Under the pieces are notes generated by a model, which was not told the origin of the DNA, did not search any database, and saw only the letters and a program-made list of their open reading frames with translations. Position numbers and translations under genes: made by a program. This document shows positions 5,684-12,102 of a stretch of DNA of 12,102 bases, in pieces (position 1 is the stretch's first letter; each line of letters begins with the position of its first letter). The stretch is from Chloroflexota bacterium (GTDB lineage Bacteria > Chloroflexota > Dehalococcoidia > Lucifugimonadales > JADFKI01), in the NCBI GenBank assembly GCA_009838595.1, contig VXRI01000076.1:1-12102 (forward strand), in the 5' to 3' direction.

Positions 5684-6610
5684 ATGGGTGAGAGTGGAAT
5701 AAGAGTCAGTTATGGAAAGTATGTGTATGAACATGTGCCGGGATGGGGCAACCTGCCGGACGGCTGGGAGTGGAACCACGCAGTCGGCGTAGCGGTCGAC
5801 GGGCAGGATAGGGTCTTCGTTTATAATCGCAGCGAGCATCCGATAATCGTGCTGGACACTGACGGAAATGTTCTGAACAGCTGGGGAGAAGGGCAGTTCG
5901 GCTCGGCGCACCACATCGAGGCGGGACCGGACGGCAGCCTGTACACCACGGACATAGGCGACCACACCGTGCGAAAGTGGACAGCGGACGGCGAACTGCT
6001 CATGACGCTTGGTACGCCGAACGATCCGCCGGAGATGTTCAGCGGCGAGCCGTTCAACAGACCCACTGACATCGCAATAGCGGCGGATGGAACGCTGTAC
6101 ATCGCGGACGGCTATGGCAACGCACGCATCCACCACTACACGGCTACGGGCGAGCGGATACGGTCGTGGGGCGAGCCGGGCGAAGGTCCGGGACAGTTCC
6201 GCATTCCGCACGCCGTCTGCGTCAGCTCCGAAGGGCTGATATATGTCGCGGACAGGGAGAATAGCCGCATTCAGGTATTCACACCGGAAGGGCAATACCT
6301 GAGCGAATGGGGCGGCGTGCACAGGCCAGACCACATCGTACAGGGACCGGACGGCAACATGTTCGTAACGGACTTGGGCTTCTACCAAGGATTGGGGCCC
6401 GACCAGCCAAAGTCTAACGCGCTGTCGCATCCTGCGGGCGTGAAGATTATGACGCCTACCGGACAGTGGCTAGGCGGCTGGGGCATGAGCTCGGACACGC
6501 CGGGCGACATCATCGCGGGGCACGCGGTGGCTATGGACTCCAAGGGCGACCTCTATGTAGGCGAGACGCTGGACGGCGCGCGCGCTCAGAAGTTCGCGCG
6601 GGTAGCGTAG
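5684..6610 (+). CDS. NHL-repeat six-bladed beta-propeller, peptidyl-amidating-lyase-like
   Basis: A 308-residue protein built of six NHL-type blades (roughly from residue 31 to the end), each with a DG turn and a YVAD or YTTD-like strand followed by a V/I-aromatic strand (for example RIQVFTPEGQYLSEW). There is no signal peptide or membrane helix, so it should be cytosolic. The blades line up with peptidyl-alpha-hydroxyglycine alpha-amidating lyase (PAL). Arg49 (YNRSEH), His77 (SAHHIEA), Tyr144 (ADGYGNARI), His176 (IPHAVCV) and His280 (AGHAVAM) occupy the places of the catalytic Arg and Tyr and of the three zinc-binding His in animal PAL. Many bacterial relatives have unknown substrates and are annotated only as NHL or 'peptidylglycine monooxygenase-like' proteins. 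A lyase acting on some hydroxyglycine or related adduct is therefore a hypothesis. The start is fixed by AAAGGAGG, and the gene ends in TAG with a strong terminator about 45 nt later. Confidence 0.85.
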   Translation: MGESGIRVSYGKYVYEHVPGWGNLPDGWEWNHAVGVAVDGQDRVFVYNRSEHPIIVLDTDGNVLNSWGEGQFGSAHHIEAGPDGSLYTTDIGDHTVRKWTADGELLMTLGTPNDPPEMFSGEPFNRPTDIAIAADGTLYIADGYGNARIHHYTATGERIRSWGEPGEGPGQFRIPHAVCVSSEGLIYVADRENSRIQVFTPEGQYLSEWGGVHRPDHIVQGPDGNMFVTDLGFYQGLGPDQPKSNALSHPAGVKIMTPTGQWLGGWGMSSDTPGDIIAGHAVAMDSKGDLYVGETLDGARAQKFARVA

Positions 6611-6655
6611 TCAAGCCCGGCAGCGATAGATAGCCGATGACACGGCTAACATAAG

Positions 6656-6697
6656 AAAAAGAGCGGGACAGGTTATCGAGCTTGTCCTGCTCTTTTT
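6656..6697. terminator. strong, probably bidirectional intrinsic terminator
   Basis: AAAAAGAGCGGGACA (6656-6670) pairs with TGTCCTGCTCTTTTT (6683-6697): 15 pairs with one G-U and a 12-nt loop, ending in T5 on the plus strand. The A5 at the left edge gives T5 on the minus strand. It lies between the convergent NHL gene and the small membrane-protein gene and can serve both. Confidence 0.9.
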
Positions 6698-6725
6698 CGT
6701 TGTCCCTTTTCCCCTTGGGGTAAGG

Positions 6726-6739
6726 TTAGGATGAGGGCA
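6726..6739 (+). repeat. 14-nt inverted repeat, left arm
   Basis: TTAGGATGAGGGCA, an exact reverse complement of 7177-7190. Together the two arms flank the small coiled-coil gene. Just before it stands CCCCTTGGGG (6711-6720), a short hairpin. The composition recalls short mobile or REP-like intergenic repeats. Confidence 0.5.
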
Positions 6740-6777
6740 TCGTGAACTATTGGGCGATAACAGATTCTTGGGAGTAG

Positions 6778-7029
6778 CTAGAAAATCAACTGTATGGCAT
6801 AAGCCACCGCCACGGCAGCAAAACCAAGCAGCAGAAATGTGATCCCATCTATCTTGGCATCAAACGACTTGTAATTGTCGTCTATATTCTCGTCCAGCAC
6901 CCTGTAGTTGCTGTCTATCTTCTCAGTCAGATAGTTGTGGACACTGTCGATTTTCGCGTTGACGACATCGAACTTGCCGTTGTGGGATTTGTAATTGCCA
7001 TCTATCTTGGTGTCCTCCAACTCTGCCAT
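6778..7029 (-). CDS. small tail-anchored coiled-coil protein (hypothetical)
   Basis: The open part from ATG 7029 encodes 83 residues. Residues 1-62 are hydrophilic with a marked Ile-Asp repeat: I/F-D pairs begin at residues 9, 20, 27, 38, 49 and 60, that is steps of 11, 7, 11, 11 and 11, with N-Y-K/R following three times (12-14, 41-43, 52-54). This is a hendecad/heptad coiled coil. Residues 63-82 are a single hydrophobic helix (ITFLLLGFAAVAVAYAIQLI), so the protein should be C-tail anchored with the coil in the cytoplasm. I do not recognise a family. The ATG has no ribosome binding site. The frame remains open upstream (EERYKEYANPSER) to a TAG at 7086-7084 and, beyond that, reaches a TTG at 7107 with an ideal GAGGAG. 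The gene was probably longer; see the separate entry. Confidence 0.5.
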   Translation of the reverse strand: MAELEDTKIDGNYKSHNGKFDVVNAKIDSVHNYLTEKIDSNYRVLDENIDDNYKSFDAKIDGITFLLLGFAAVAVAYAIQLIF

Positions 7030-7107
7030 GCGCTCGCTGGGATTAGCGTATTCCTTATAACGCTCTTCTTGCTCTGTGCCTTGCTATTCCAGATTTGTAG
7101 TCGTCAA
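7030..7107 (-). pseudogene. probable original 5' end of the small coiled-coil gene, cut by TAG
   Basis: TTG at 7107-7105 is preceded by GAGGAG (7120-7115) with 7 nt spacing and is in frame with the 83-residue protein. It reads MTTTNLE, then TAG (7086-7084), then QGTEQEERYKEYANPSER, joining directly to MAELED. The post-TAG residues are as hydrophilic and coil-like as the rest, so they look like coding sequence. A single CAG or AAG to TAG change would explain it. If so, the gene is broken or depends on weak re-initiation at 7029. Confidence 0.45.
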
Positions 7108-7176
7108 TGCGTCGCTCCTCGTGCCGATTGACGATATCCTAATACATTGCTACATCGACAGGGCGGATAATCGGTT

Positions 7177-7190
7177 TGCCCTCATCCTAA
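7177..7190 (-). repeat. 14-nt inverted repeat, right arm
   Basis: TGCCCTCATCCTAA on the plus strand, the exact reverse complement of 6726-6739. It directly abuts the 20-nt repeat at 7192-7211, so several short repeat modules are clustered in 7171-7212. Confidence 0.5.
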
Positions 7191-7191
7191 A

Positions 7192-7211
7192 CCCATCCTG
7201 TCCATCGATGT
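7192..7211 (-). repeat. 20-nt dispersed repeat, copy 2
   Basis: On the minus strand it reads ACATCGATGGACAGGATGGG, 19 of 20 identical to 5596-5615 and sharing ATGGACAGGAT with 1754-1744. It lies between the small coiled-coil gene and the DUF2298 stop codon. Confidence 0.55.
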
Positions 7212-7277
7212 CCATTTCTCGTTCCATAAGTTTAGGATTGGCGGAAGGATGAATTATCGCCAAGCACGCGCACCATG

Positions 7278-9980
7278 CTACCGTACGCGGTAGATTGTGA
7301 CCTCGCCGTTGGGGGCGGCGAATGCGACGTCGGCTATCGCGTCGAACTTCGGCATGCCTTCGATGCCGTAGCTGTCGCGCTCGCGCCGCCCGATGTACAC
7401 ATAGTCGATGTCGTACTTGTACAGGATGACCTGTGCCTCGGCGGGGTCGATCGTGGCGTAGATACGCTCCACTTCACCCGCCCGATCTTCGAAATACTGG
7501 TCGCGTAGCGCTCGTGAGACATCCGCGCTCTCGGCTTCGAACCGCTCCCAGCCGCCGCGCCACTGCTTCTGATGTCCCAGCCAGTTGACGATTGTCGGCA
7601 AGCCCGTGCTGCGCGAAATCAGCCCCCAGTCGCTCCACTCACCTACAGCCTCCACGATTGCGGCGTCTTGGGGCGCGTTTCGCTTCAGCCACTCTATCGC
7701 CTCGTACTCGGCAGGGTTATACTGCCGCACGAACTCCAGGCCGTCTAGTGTGTGTCCGGCGGCGGGCGTCTCCGGTTTGGTCTTTATGCCGGCGAGAGGG
7801 TAATACAACGAACCCAGCAGCAGAACGAGGAACGCGCCCGCCCAGACATGTCCGAGGAACGCGCCCCAGCCCTTCCAGCCGCGAATCGCGCTCAACCAAT
7901 AGTACACGGCGAAGGCGGACGCCGCCGACAGCAATATCCACGCCTGATAGTACAGCTTGAAAACGGTGTTGCCGCGATTGCTAAAGAAGTCGCGGATGAA
8001 CAGGAACTCCGCGCCGATAATCAGCCCCAAGCCCAGCGCGGCGAGCAACGTGGCGAACAGCCTGCCGCCTTCGCCTTGTCGTCTAGCCAGATACAGCACG
8101 TTGTACACGCTGATAGCCGCCAGCGCAGTCAGGGGCAGAATGCCGACGAAGCGCGCGATTGCCTCGCCCGCGCTGCCCCCGCTCGGCAGATGCGCGAGCG
8201 TCCACAGTAGCCACGGCGCAAACGCCAGCACCAGCGCCGTGAGCGTCTGCGCCACCCATTCGCGCTGCACCGTAGTCTGCCAGAATGTAATCAGCAGAAA
8301 CGGCGCGACAGCGGTCAGGAACAAGCCCCAGACGATTAGCATGTGCGCTACGCGCGTGTGCGTAACCACTATGCCAATACCCTCCACGCCCGCGTTGATG
8401 TCTAGCAGATAGGGCGAGTACAGCAGCGCGGCGAGCGCGACTATCGCCAGTCCCGCAGGGAAGAGCGCGATGCCGAACGACTGCCAAACGCCGTTGCCAT
8501 CACTGTACGCCTTCAGCGTCAGCGCGCCGATTAGCAGCGCGCCGAATGTCGGCATGTCCCACAGGTTATTGAAGCCAAGTCCGCCCAGAACCAGCGCTGC
8601 AATCAAGATGATGGCGTAGGGATATACGCTGCGATAGTCGTGCCAGAAACCGGAAGGCAAGCAGTAGAAGTTCAGCGTAAGGCCGATGAACAGCGCAATG
8701 AACGGAATCGACATCACATGCGGGTGCATATCACCCAGCATGAAGCTGAAAAACGGGAACTCTTGAATTGTGTTGTCTATGAAGTGCACGCCGTCGAAGG
8801 TGTTGATGACGCGGCTGGCGTGAAACCACCACCAGTGGTCGGTCGGTGCCCAACTCTGCGCCGGGGTAGTGGCGGGGCCGTCCAGTCCGTTGATGCGAAG
8901 CCAGTCGTACAGATCCTGCGAACCCATGCCATTGAGCCGCATAAATTCCAGAACGCCCTCGAGATTAGACACCACGCCAAGCAGCGCCGTGGCGACAACG
9001 CCGGCGATGATAGCGAGGTTCGTGTTCTTGTGCGCACCATCTGAGGGCGTGACGGAATAGGACGCTGTTGCTGTGCCGTTATGCGATTCGTCGGCGTTGG
9101 TCGCGGGGTTAGCGGCGCTCAATGATTCGTCGCCTGTTGATACTTCGGCTGTATCGTTCAGGGCTGACGCGCCTGCGGAAGTCGTTGTGGATGACGCTCT
9201 CGCAGGCGCGGCATTTTCGGGCGATTCGTCATCGCCGTTCGCAGACACGCCACTTGTGTTCTCGCCATCCGTGCCATCGACAACCACGCTGTCAGTCTCG
9301 CTGTGCACCCGGTCGCTATCCTCATAGTGCGCGGTGCCGGGCTTTGCCAAGACAGGGAATGCGGTGTTCAGTCTCGCAATGTTGACGACTAGACCGAATA
9401 TGCCCATCGCCGCCATCGCGGGTATGAGCGCCATCGCGAGATTGTACGATACATTCGACTGCACGGCGGCTATCTGGCTGACTGTGCCCATCATCCAATA
9501 GCCGAAGTAGTAGTAACTGATGGACTCGCCGCGCAGCCATGGGTCTTCCGGCTGCCCGACGACAGAGTTCATCGACGCACTGAGCAGCGCCAAGTCCATA
9601 GGCTGTTCGGTGTGGTTGATGAACGGGTCGGACGCGCGGAACAGCGCCCAGCCGATGAAGAATACGAGGAATATCGCCTCCGCGACGGCAAGAGTGCGCC
9701 ACTCGCGGGCGATGAAGTCTCGCAGATCGTCGCGGTGTCGGTAAGTGAGATATACGGACGCGGCGACGAGCAGCAGTACGAGCGCGATGGCGGTGGGCTG
9801 CGCGGTGGGTATATGCGCCAGCCCGAGAACCCAGAAGAGGTAGGAGACTAGCAGAATACCGAGAGGTTTGCTGAGGGTAAAACCCCTATCAGCAAGTCTG
9901 GGAAGAAGGTAAAAGGCAAGCGGAAAAGCCGCCAGGCCGATGAGTTCTACGGTGAATAGCCAAAGGAGGGCGTCGAGCAT
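7278..9980 (-). CDS. DUF2298 (Chlor_Arch_YYY) multi-helix membrane protein
   Basis: A 900-residue integral membrane protein with many hydrophobic helices spread over the whole length. The family hallmark YYYFGYW stands at residues 156-162. It is preceded by HTEQPMDLALLSASMNS (123-139), and FMLGDMHPHVMSIPF occurs further on. Both are characteristic of DUF2298/TIGR03662, a family of Chloroflexota and archaea with glycosyltransferase-C-like architecture. The acidic/His motifs in outer loops fit a membrane glycosyl- or glycan-transfer role, but the function is not established. The C-terminal 130 residues are soluble (EYEAIEWLKRNAPQDAAIVEA, a GT-C periplasmic-like domain). Odd: a low-complexity Ser/Thr/Ala/Asp/Glu-rich stretch of about 107 residues (214-320) separates two helices. 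The ATG at 9980 has no Shine-Dalgarno, but TACAAT lies 9 nt upstream, which suggests a leaderless mRNA. It ends in TAG. Confidence 0.9.
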   Translation of the reverse strand: MLDALLWLFTVELIGLAAFPLAFYLLPRLADRGFTLSKPLGILLVSYLFWVLGLAHIPTAQPTAIALVLLLVAASVYLTYRHRDDLRDFIAREWRTLAVAEAIFLVFFIGWALFRASDPFINHTEQPMDLALLSASMNSVVGQPEDPWLRGESISYYYFGYWMMGTVSQIAAVQSNVSYNLAMALIPAMAAMGIFGLVVNIARLNTAFPVLAKPGTAHYEDSDRVHSETDSVVVDGTDGENTSGVSANGDDESPENAAPARASSTTTSAGASALNDTAEVSTGDESLSAANPATNADESHNGTATASYSVTPSDGAHKNTNLAIIAGVVATALLGVVSNLEGVLEFMRLNGMGSQDLYDWLRINGLDGPATTPAQSWAPTDHWWWFHASRVINTFDGVHFIDNTIQEFPFFSFMLGDMHPHVMSIPFIALFIGLTLNFYCLPSGFWHDYRSVYPYAIILIAALVLGGLGFNNLWDMPTFGALLIGALTLKAYSDGNGVWQSFGIALFPAGLAIVALAALLYSPYLLDINAGVEGIGIVVTHTRVAHMLIVWGLFLTAVAPFLLITFWQTTVQREWVAQTLTALVLAFAPWLLWTLAHLPSGGSAGEAIARFVGILPLTALAAISVYNVLYLARRQGEGGRLFATLLAALGLGLIIGAEFLFIRDFFSNRGNTVFKLYYQAWILLSAASAFAVYYWLSAIRGWKGWGAFLGHVWAGAFLVLLLGSLYYPLAGIKTKPETPAAGHTLDGLEFVRQYNPAEYEAIEWLKRNAPQDAAIVEAVGEWSDWGLISRSTGLPTIVNWLGHQKQWRGGWERFEAESADVSRALRDQYFEDRAGEVERIYATIDPAEAQVILYKYDIDYVYIGRRERDSYGIEGMPKFDAIADVAFAAPNGEVTIYRVR

Positions 9981-9989
9981 AGTGAGGAT

Positions 9990-9995
9990 ATTGTA
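9990..9995 (-). promoter_or_regulatory. -10 element implying a leaderless DUF2298 mRNA
   Basis: TACAAT on the minus strand (5 of 6), ending 9 nt before the ATG at 9980. A transcript would start at or only a few bases before the A of ATG. There is no Shine-Dalgarno in the gap, which agrees. A -35 is not evident. Confidence 0.4.
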
Positions 9996-10092
9996 CTATG
10001 GCTGGGTGTTGGGGTGTAGGGATTGTGGTGTGATGTTGCATTTCGATATTTATCTATCACAATCTCTGTTGTTCTTCGTTGTCCCAAAATGC

Positions 10093-10121
10093 TTGACATC
10101 GTATTTATGAGTGTGTAGTAT
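10093..10121 (+). promoter_or_regulatory. sigma-70-type promoter of the GTPase-like gene
   Basis: Perfect -35 TTGACA (10093-10098), a 17-nt spacer, and -10 TAGTAT (10116-10121, 4 of 6). The transcript would start near 10128, at the edge of the tandem repeat, giving a leader of about 38 nt with GGAGG at 10155-10159. It is the most canonical promoter in the window and differs from the extended -10 type in front of the other genes. Confidence 0.7.
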
Positions 10122-10128
10122 GGGATCA

Positions 10129-10148
10129 GTACAACGAGGTACAACGAT
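10129..10148 (+). repeat. tandem 10-bp repeat at the transcription start
   Basis: GTACAACGAG is followed at once by GTACAACGAT: two copies, 9 of 10 identical, period exactly one helical turn. They occupy about +1 to +20 relative to the predicted start, a place where a repressor dimer could block transcription. Confidence 0.6.
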
Positions 10149-10165
10149 ATGTTTGGAGGAAAATA

Positions 10166-12102
10166 ATGGCAGCCGCAATCCACAAAGCGACAAAAACACG
10201 ATCTTCAAGGCCAGGCTGGAGTGTAACTTTCAGCCACCCGCGCCGTAGCGACGCCCGCGGCAAATTTGGTCTTAAGGTGCGCCGTGGGCTTGGTACACGA
10301 GATGATGCCGAAGCAGACCGACTGATTGAACAATTCAATCACATACTTGCTGACGAGTCATGGTGGAGTCTTGACCGACGCACTGAAGCGGAACAGAGGT
10401 TTGATCCCGTCGTAGTGAATGCCTTCTACGAAGGCATTGAAGTTGGCAAATTAAAGTCCAAAGATGTCCGAGACAAGATTATTCCCTTGCCGACCCCAAA
10501 TGAAGATGGCTATTCAAGGGTAATGCTTGTTGGCTCCACAGGTGCCGGTAAGACTACTTTGCTACGCCAGATTATTGGATCTGACCCAAGGCGTGATCGG
10601 TTCCCCTCAACGTCAACAGCAAAGACGACAACCGCTGACATAGAAATAGTGACTGCTGCCCAGCAGTACGAAGCTGTAATCACCTTCATGGCTGAGCACG
10701 AGGTTCGGTGCGCTGTTGACGAATGTTTAGAGGAGGCATGCGCCAGCGTAATTAGAGGGCGTGATGACGTTGGAATCGCCAATGACTTGTTGGAACACAG
10801 AGAGCAACGTTTCCGTCTGTCTTACCCTCTAGGCGCGTGGCAAGAGGAGCAGACTGGCAAGGATATGGATAGTCAATATGAAATGGACTACGACGAATAC
10901 GAGGAAGAAGAACCCGAAGTAGAGACTCTCACCGACGATGAAATCGTTGATGTATCTGAATTAAAGAATAACGCTGTACGCCTGCGTGAGTATGTTGGCC
11001 GTATTAGGGAAGTCGCCACGGCTGTAGGTGGGCAGACGGAAGAGGTACATGGCGTTTTTCAAGACTTGGACAACGCCAATAAGAGACAAGATTGGCTAGA
11101 AAACTTCACCGACAGATTATATGAAAGCCAGGATTTCGCCCAGATATCTTTGGACATTATGGACGTCATCCTTGAACGGTTCTCATTGATTGAGTCTGGG
11201 GACTTTAAACGTAGCTCGACTGATTGGCCCATATTCTGGTATTGCGAGGACAATGACCGGAGCATGTTCTTGAAACAGGTGCGCTGGTTCAGCAGCAATC
11301 ATGATAAGCAGTTCGGCAGGTTGCTCACACCTTTAGTTGACGGCATAAGGGTGAAGGGACCGTTCCAACCAACTTCTCCCGAACTGAAGGACGAAGACCG
11401 CCGACTTGTACTGTTGGACGGTGAAGGGTTGGGGCACTCCGCAAAAGAAGCTACCAGCATTTCTACGAAGGTGACTGAAAAGTTCTCAGAATCAGAAATG
11501 ATACTGCTAGTCGATAATGCCCAATCTCCAATGCAAGCTGCACCATTGGAGCTACTACGCTCGGTCGGCAGCAGCGGACACGGACACAAAATTGCCGTTG
11601 TGTTTACCCACTTTGACCAGGTGAAGGGCGACAACCTTAGTAGCTATATTCAGAAACGCAATCATGTCCGGGGATCCATTGGAAACGCGGTTTCTAGCTT
11701 ACGCGAGACATTAGGTGCTCCTGTGACGGAGATATTGGAGCGGCAACTTAATGATAACAATTTTTATCTAGGAGGTTTGGATAGACCCACGCAAAATATC
11801 CCTAAAGGTTTCATCAAAGACATTGGGGATTTGATGGCACGCATGCAAAAAGCCGCAGAGCCGACCGATCCAATCGACCTAGCGCCAAACTACAACATCG
11901 CTCGCTTGGAACTCGCTCTGCGCGATGCTGCTGACGGGTTCAAAAGCCCTTGGTTTGGTCGTCTGGGACTTAGTTATCACGAAGGTGTCCGAAAGGAACA
12001 CTGGACGCGCGTCAAGGCATTGTGCCGGCGCATCGCCAATTGGTGGGACAACGAGTACAACGGACTCCGTCCTGTTTCGGACTTTATTCGACAGTTGCAA
12101 AC
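10166..12102 (+). CDS. large GTPase-like protein with integrase-arm-like N-terminus (3' end outside window)
   Basis: An open frame of 645 codons from ATG 10166 (GGAGG at 10155-10159, 6 nt spacing) to the window edge with no stop, so the C-terminus is missing. Residues 15-67 (RPGWSVTF, HP, GK, VRRGLGTRDDAEADRL, ending in WW) look like the three-strand-plus-helix arm/AP2-like DNA-binding region of tyrosine integrases. A GTPase-like core follows: G1/Walker A GSTGAGKTT at 123-131, a Thr-rich candidate switch I at about 148-156 (STSTAKTTT), G3 as LLDGEGLGH (Asp418-Gly421), and G4 as FTHFD (Thr481-Asp484), like the TxxD form in dynamin/Toc-type GTPases. Between G2 and G3 is a long helical insert with an acidic run (about 233-262). 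No transmembrane helix is apparent in the visible part. It is soluble, and its composition is A/T-richer than the adjacent DUF2298 gene, hinting at transfer. I know no characterised homologue; roles in mobile elements or phage defence are guesses. Confidence 0.8.
   Translation, partial: MAAAIHKATKTRSSRPGWSVTFSHPRRSDARGKFGLKVRRGLGTRDDAEADRLIEQFNHILADESWWSLDRRTEAEQRFDPVVVNAFYEGIEVGKLKSKDVRDKIIPLPTPNEDGYSRVMLVGSTGAGKTTLLRQIIGSDPRRDRFPSTSTAKTTTADIEIVTAAQQYEAVITFMAEHEVRCAVDECLEEACASVIRGRDDVGIANDLLEHREQRFRLSYPLGAWQEEQTGKDMDSQYEMDYDEYEEEEPEVETLTDDEIVDVSELKNNAVRLREYVGRIREVATAVGGQTEEVHGVFQDLDNANKRQDWLENFTDRLYESQDFAQISLDIMDVILERFSLIESGDFKRSSTDWPIFWYCEDNDRSMFLKQVRWFSSNHDKQFGRLLTPLVDGIRVKGPFQPTSPELKDEDRRLVLLDGEGLGHSAKEATSISTKVTEKFSESEMILLVDNAQSPMQAAPLELLRSVGSSGHGHKIAVVFTHFDQVKGDNLSSYIQKRNHVRGSIGNAVSSLRETLGAPVTEILERQLNDNNFYLGGLDRPTQNIPKGFIKDIGDLMARMQKAAEPTDPIDLAPNYNIARLELALRDAADGFKSPWFGRLGLSYHEGVRKEHWTRVKALCRRIANWWDNEYNGLRPVSDFIRQLQ

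Noticed and set aside
5611..5691. 26-residue leader frame MGQSRHLPIKNEKQ... overlapping the NHL start
   Set aside because: The TGA overlaps the NHL gene attractively, but there is no suitably spaced ribosome binding site and its ATG belongs to the 20-nt repeat.
5657..6430. 257-codon minus-strand frame
   Set aside because: It is antisense to the NHL propeller, which has a perfect ribosome binding site and clear repeats.
10129..10148. CRISPR-like or iteron array
   Set aside because: Only two 10-bp units and no spacers; position over the transcription start favours an operator.
11299..11634. 111-codon minus-strand frame and other short minus frames after 10160
   Set aside because: They lie opposite the continuous plus-strand GTPase-like frame with its promoter, ribosome binding site and motifs.

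Overview
The window looks like a bacterial chromosome segment, most likely from a Chloroflexota (Dehalococcoidia/SAR202-like) genome. The best pointer is a 900-residue multi-helix membrane protein with the YYYFGYW hallmark of the DUF2298 (Chlor_Arch_YYY) family, which is known mainly from Chloroflexota and archaea. GC-rich codon use, Shine-Dalgarno starts and the Ldh_2 and NHL/PAL-like proteins fit that placement, but it remains an inference without database searches.

Minus-strand block, 1-5438, read right to left: an Ldh_2-family NAD(P)-dependent oxidoreductase; a COG3680/LEM-3-like GIY-YIG nuclease; a 426-base gap holding what looks like a decayed first copy of pyrE; an intact pyrE (orotate phosphoribosyltransferase) with an A/T-richer composition; a HAD-superfamily protein starting 3 nt after pyrE; a fosmidomycin-resistance-like MFS transporter with a GTG start; and a secreted pre-peptidase-C-like protein broken by an in-frame TAG. 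pyrE and the HAD gene are almost certainly co-transcribed. The MFS gene may also have its own extended -10 promoter.

Centre, 5439-7277: divergent promoters between the Ldh gene and a plus-strand six-bladed NHL propeller that keeps the positions of the peptidylglycine alpha-amidating lyase active site. A strong, probably bidirectional terminator follows. Next is a small minus-strand tail-anchored coiled-coil protein whose best-supported start (TTG with GAGGAG) is cut off by a second in-frame TAG. Short dispersed repeats surround this small gene.

Right, 7278-12102: the minus-strand DUF2298 protein, probably made from a leaderless mRNA, and divergently from it a very long plus-strand reading frame (10166 to beyond the window end, 645 codons with no stop). 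This last gene is the most novel item. It joins an integrase-arm/AP2-like N-terminal region to a GTPase-like core with recognisable G1, G3 and G4 motifs. It has a near-consensus promoter and a 10-bp tandem repeat at its transcription start, and its base composition differs from its neighbours.

No tRNA, rRNA, CRISPR array or transposase was seen.
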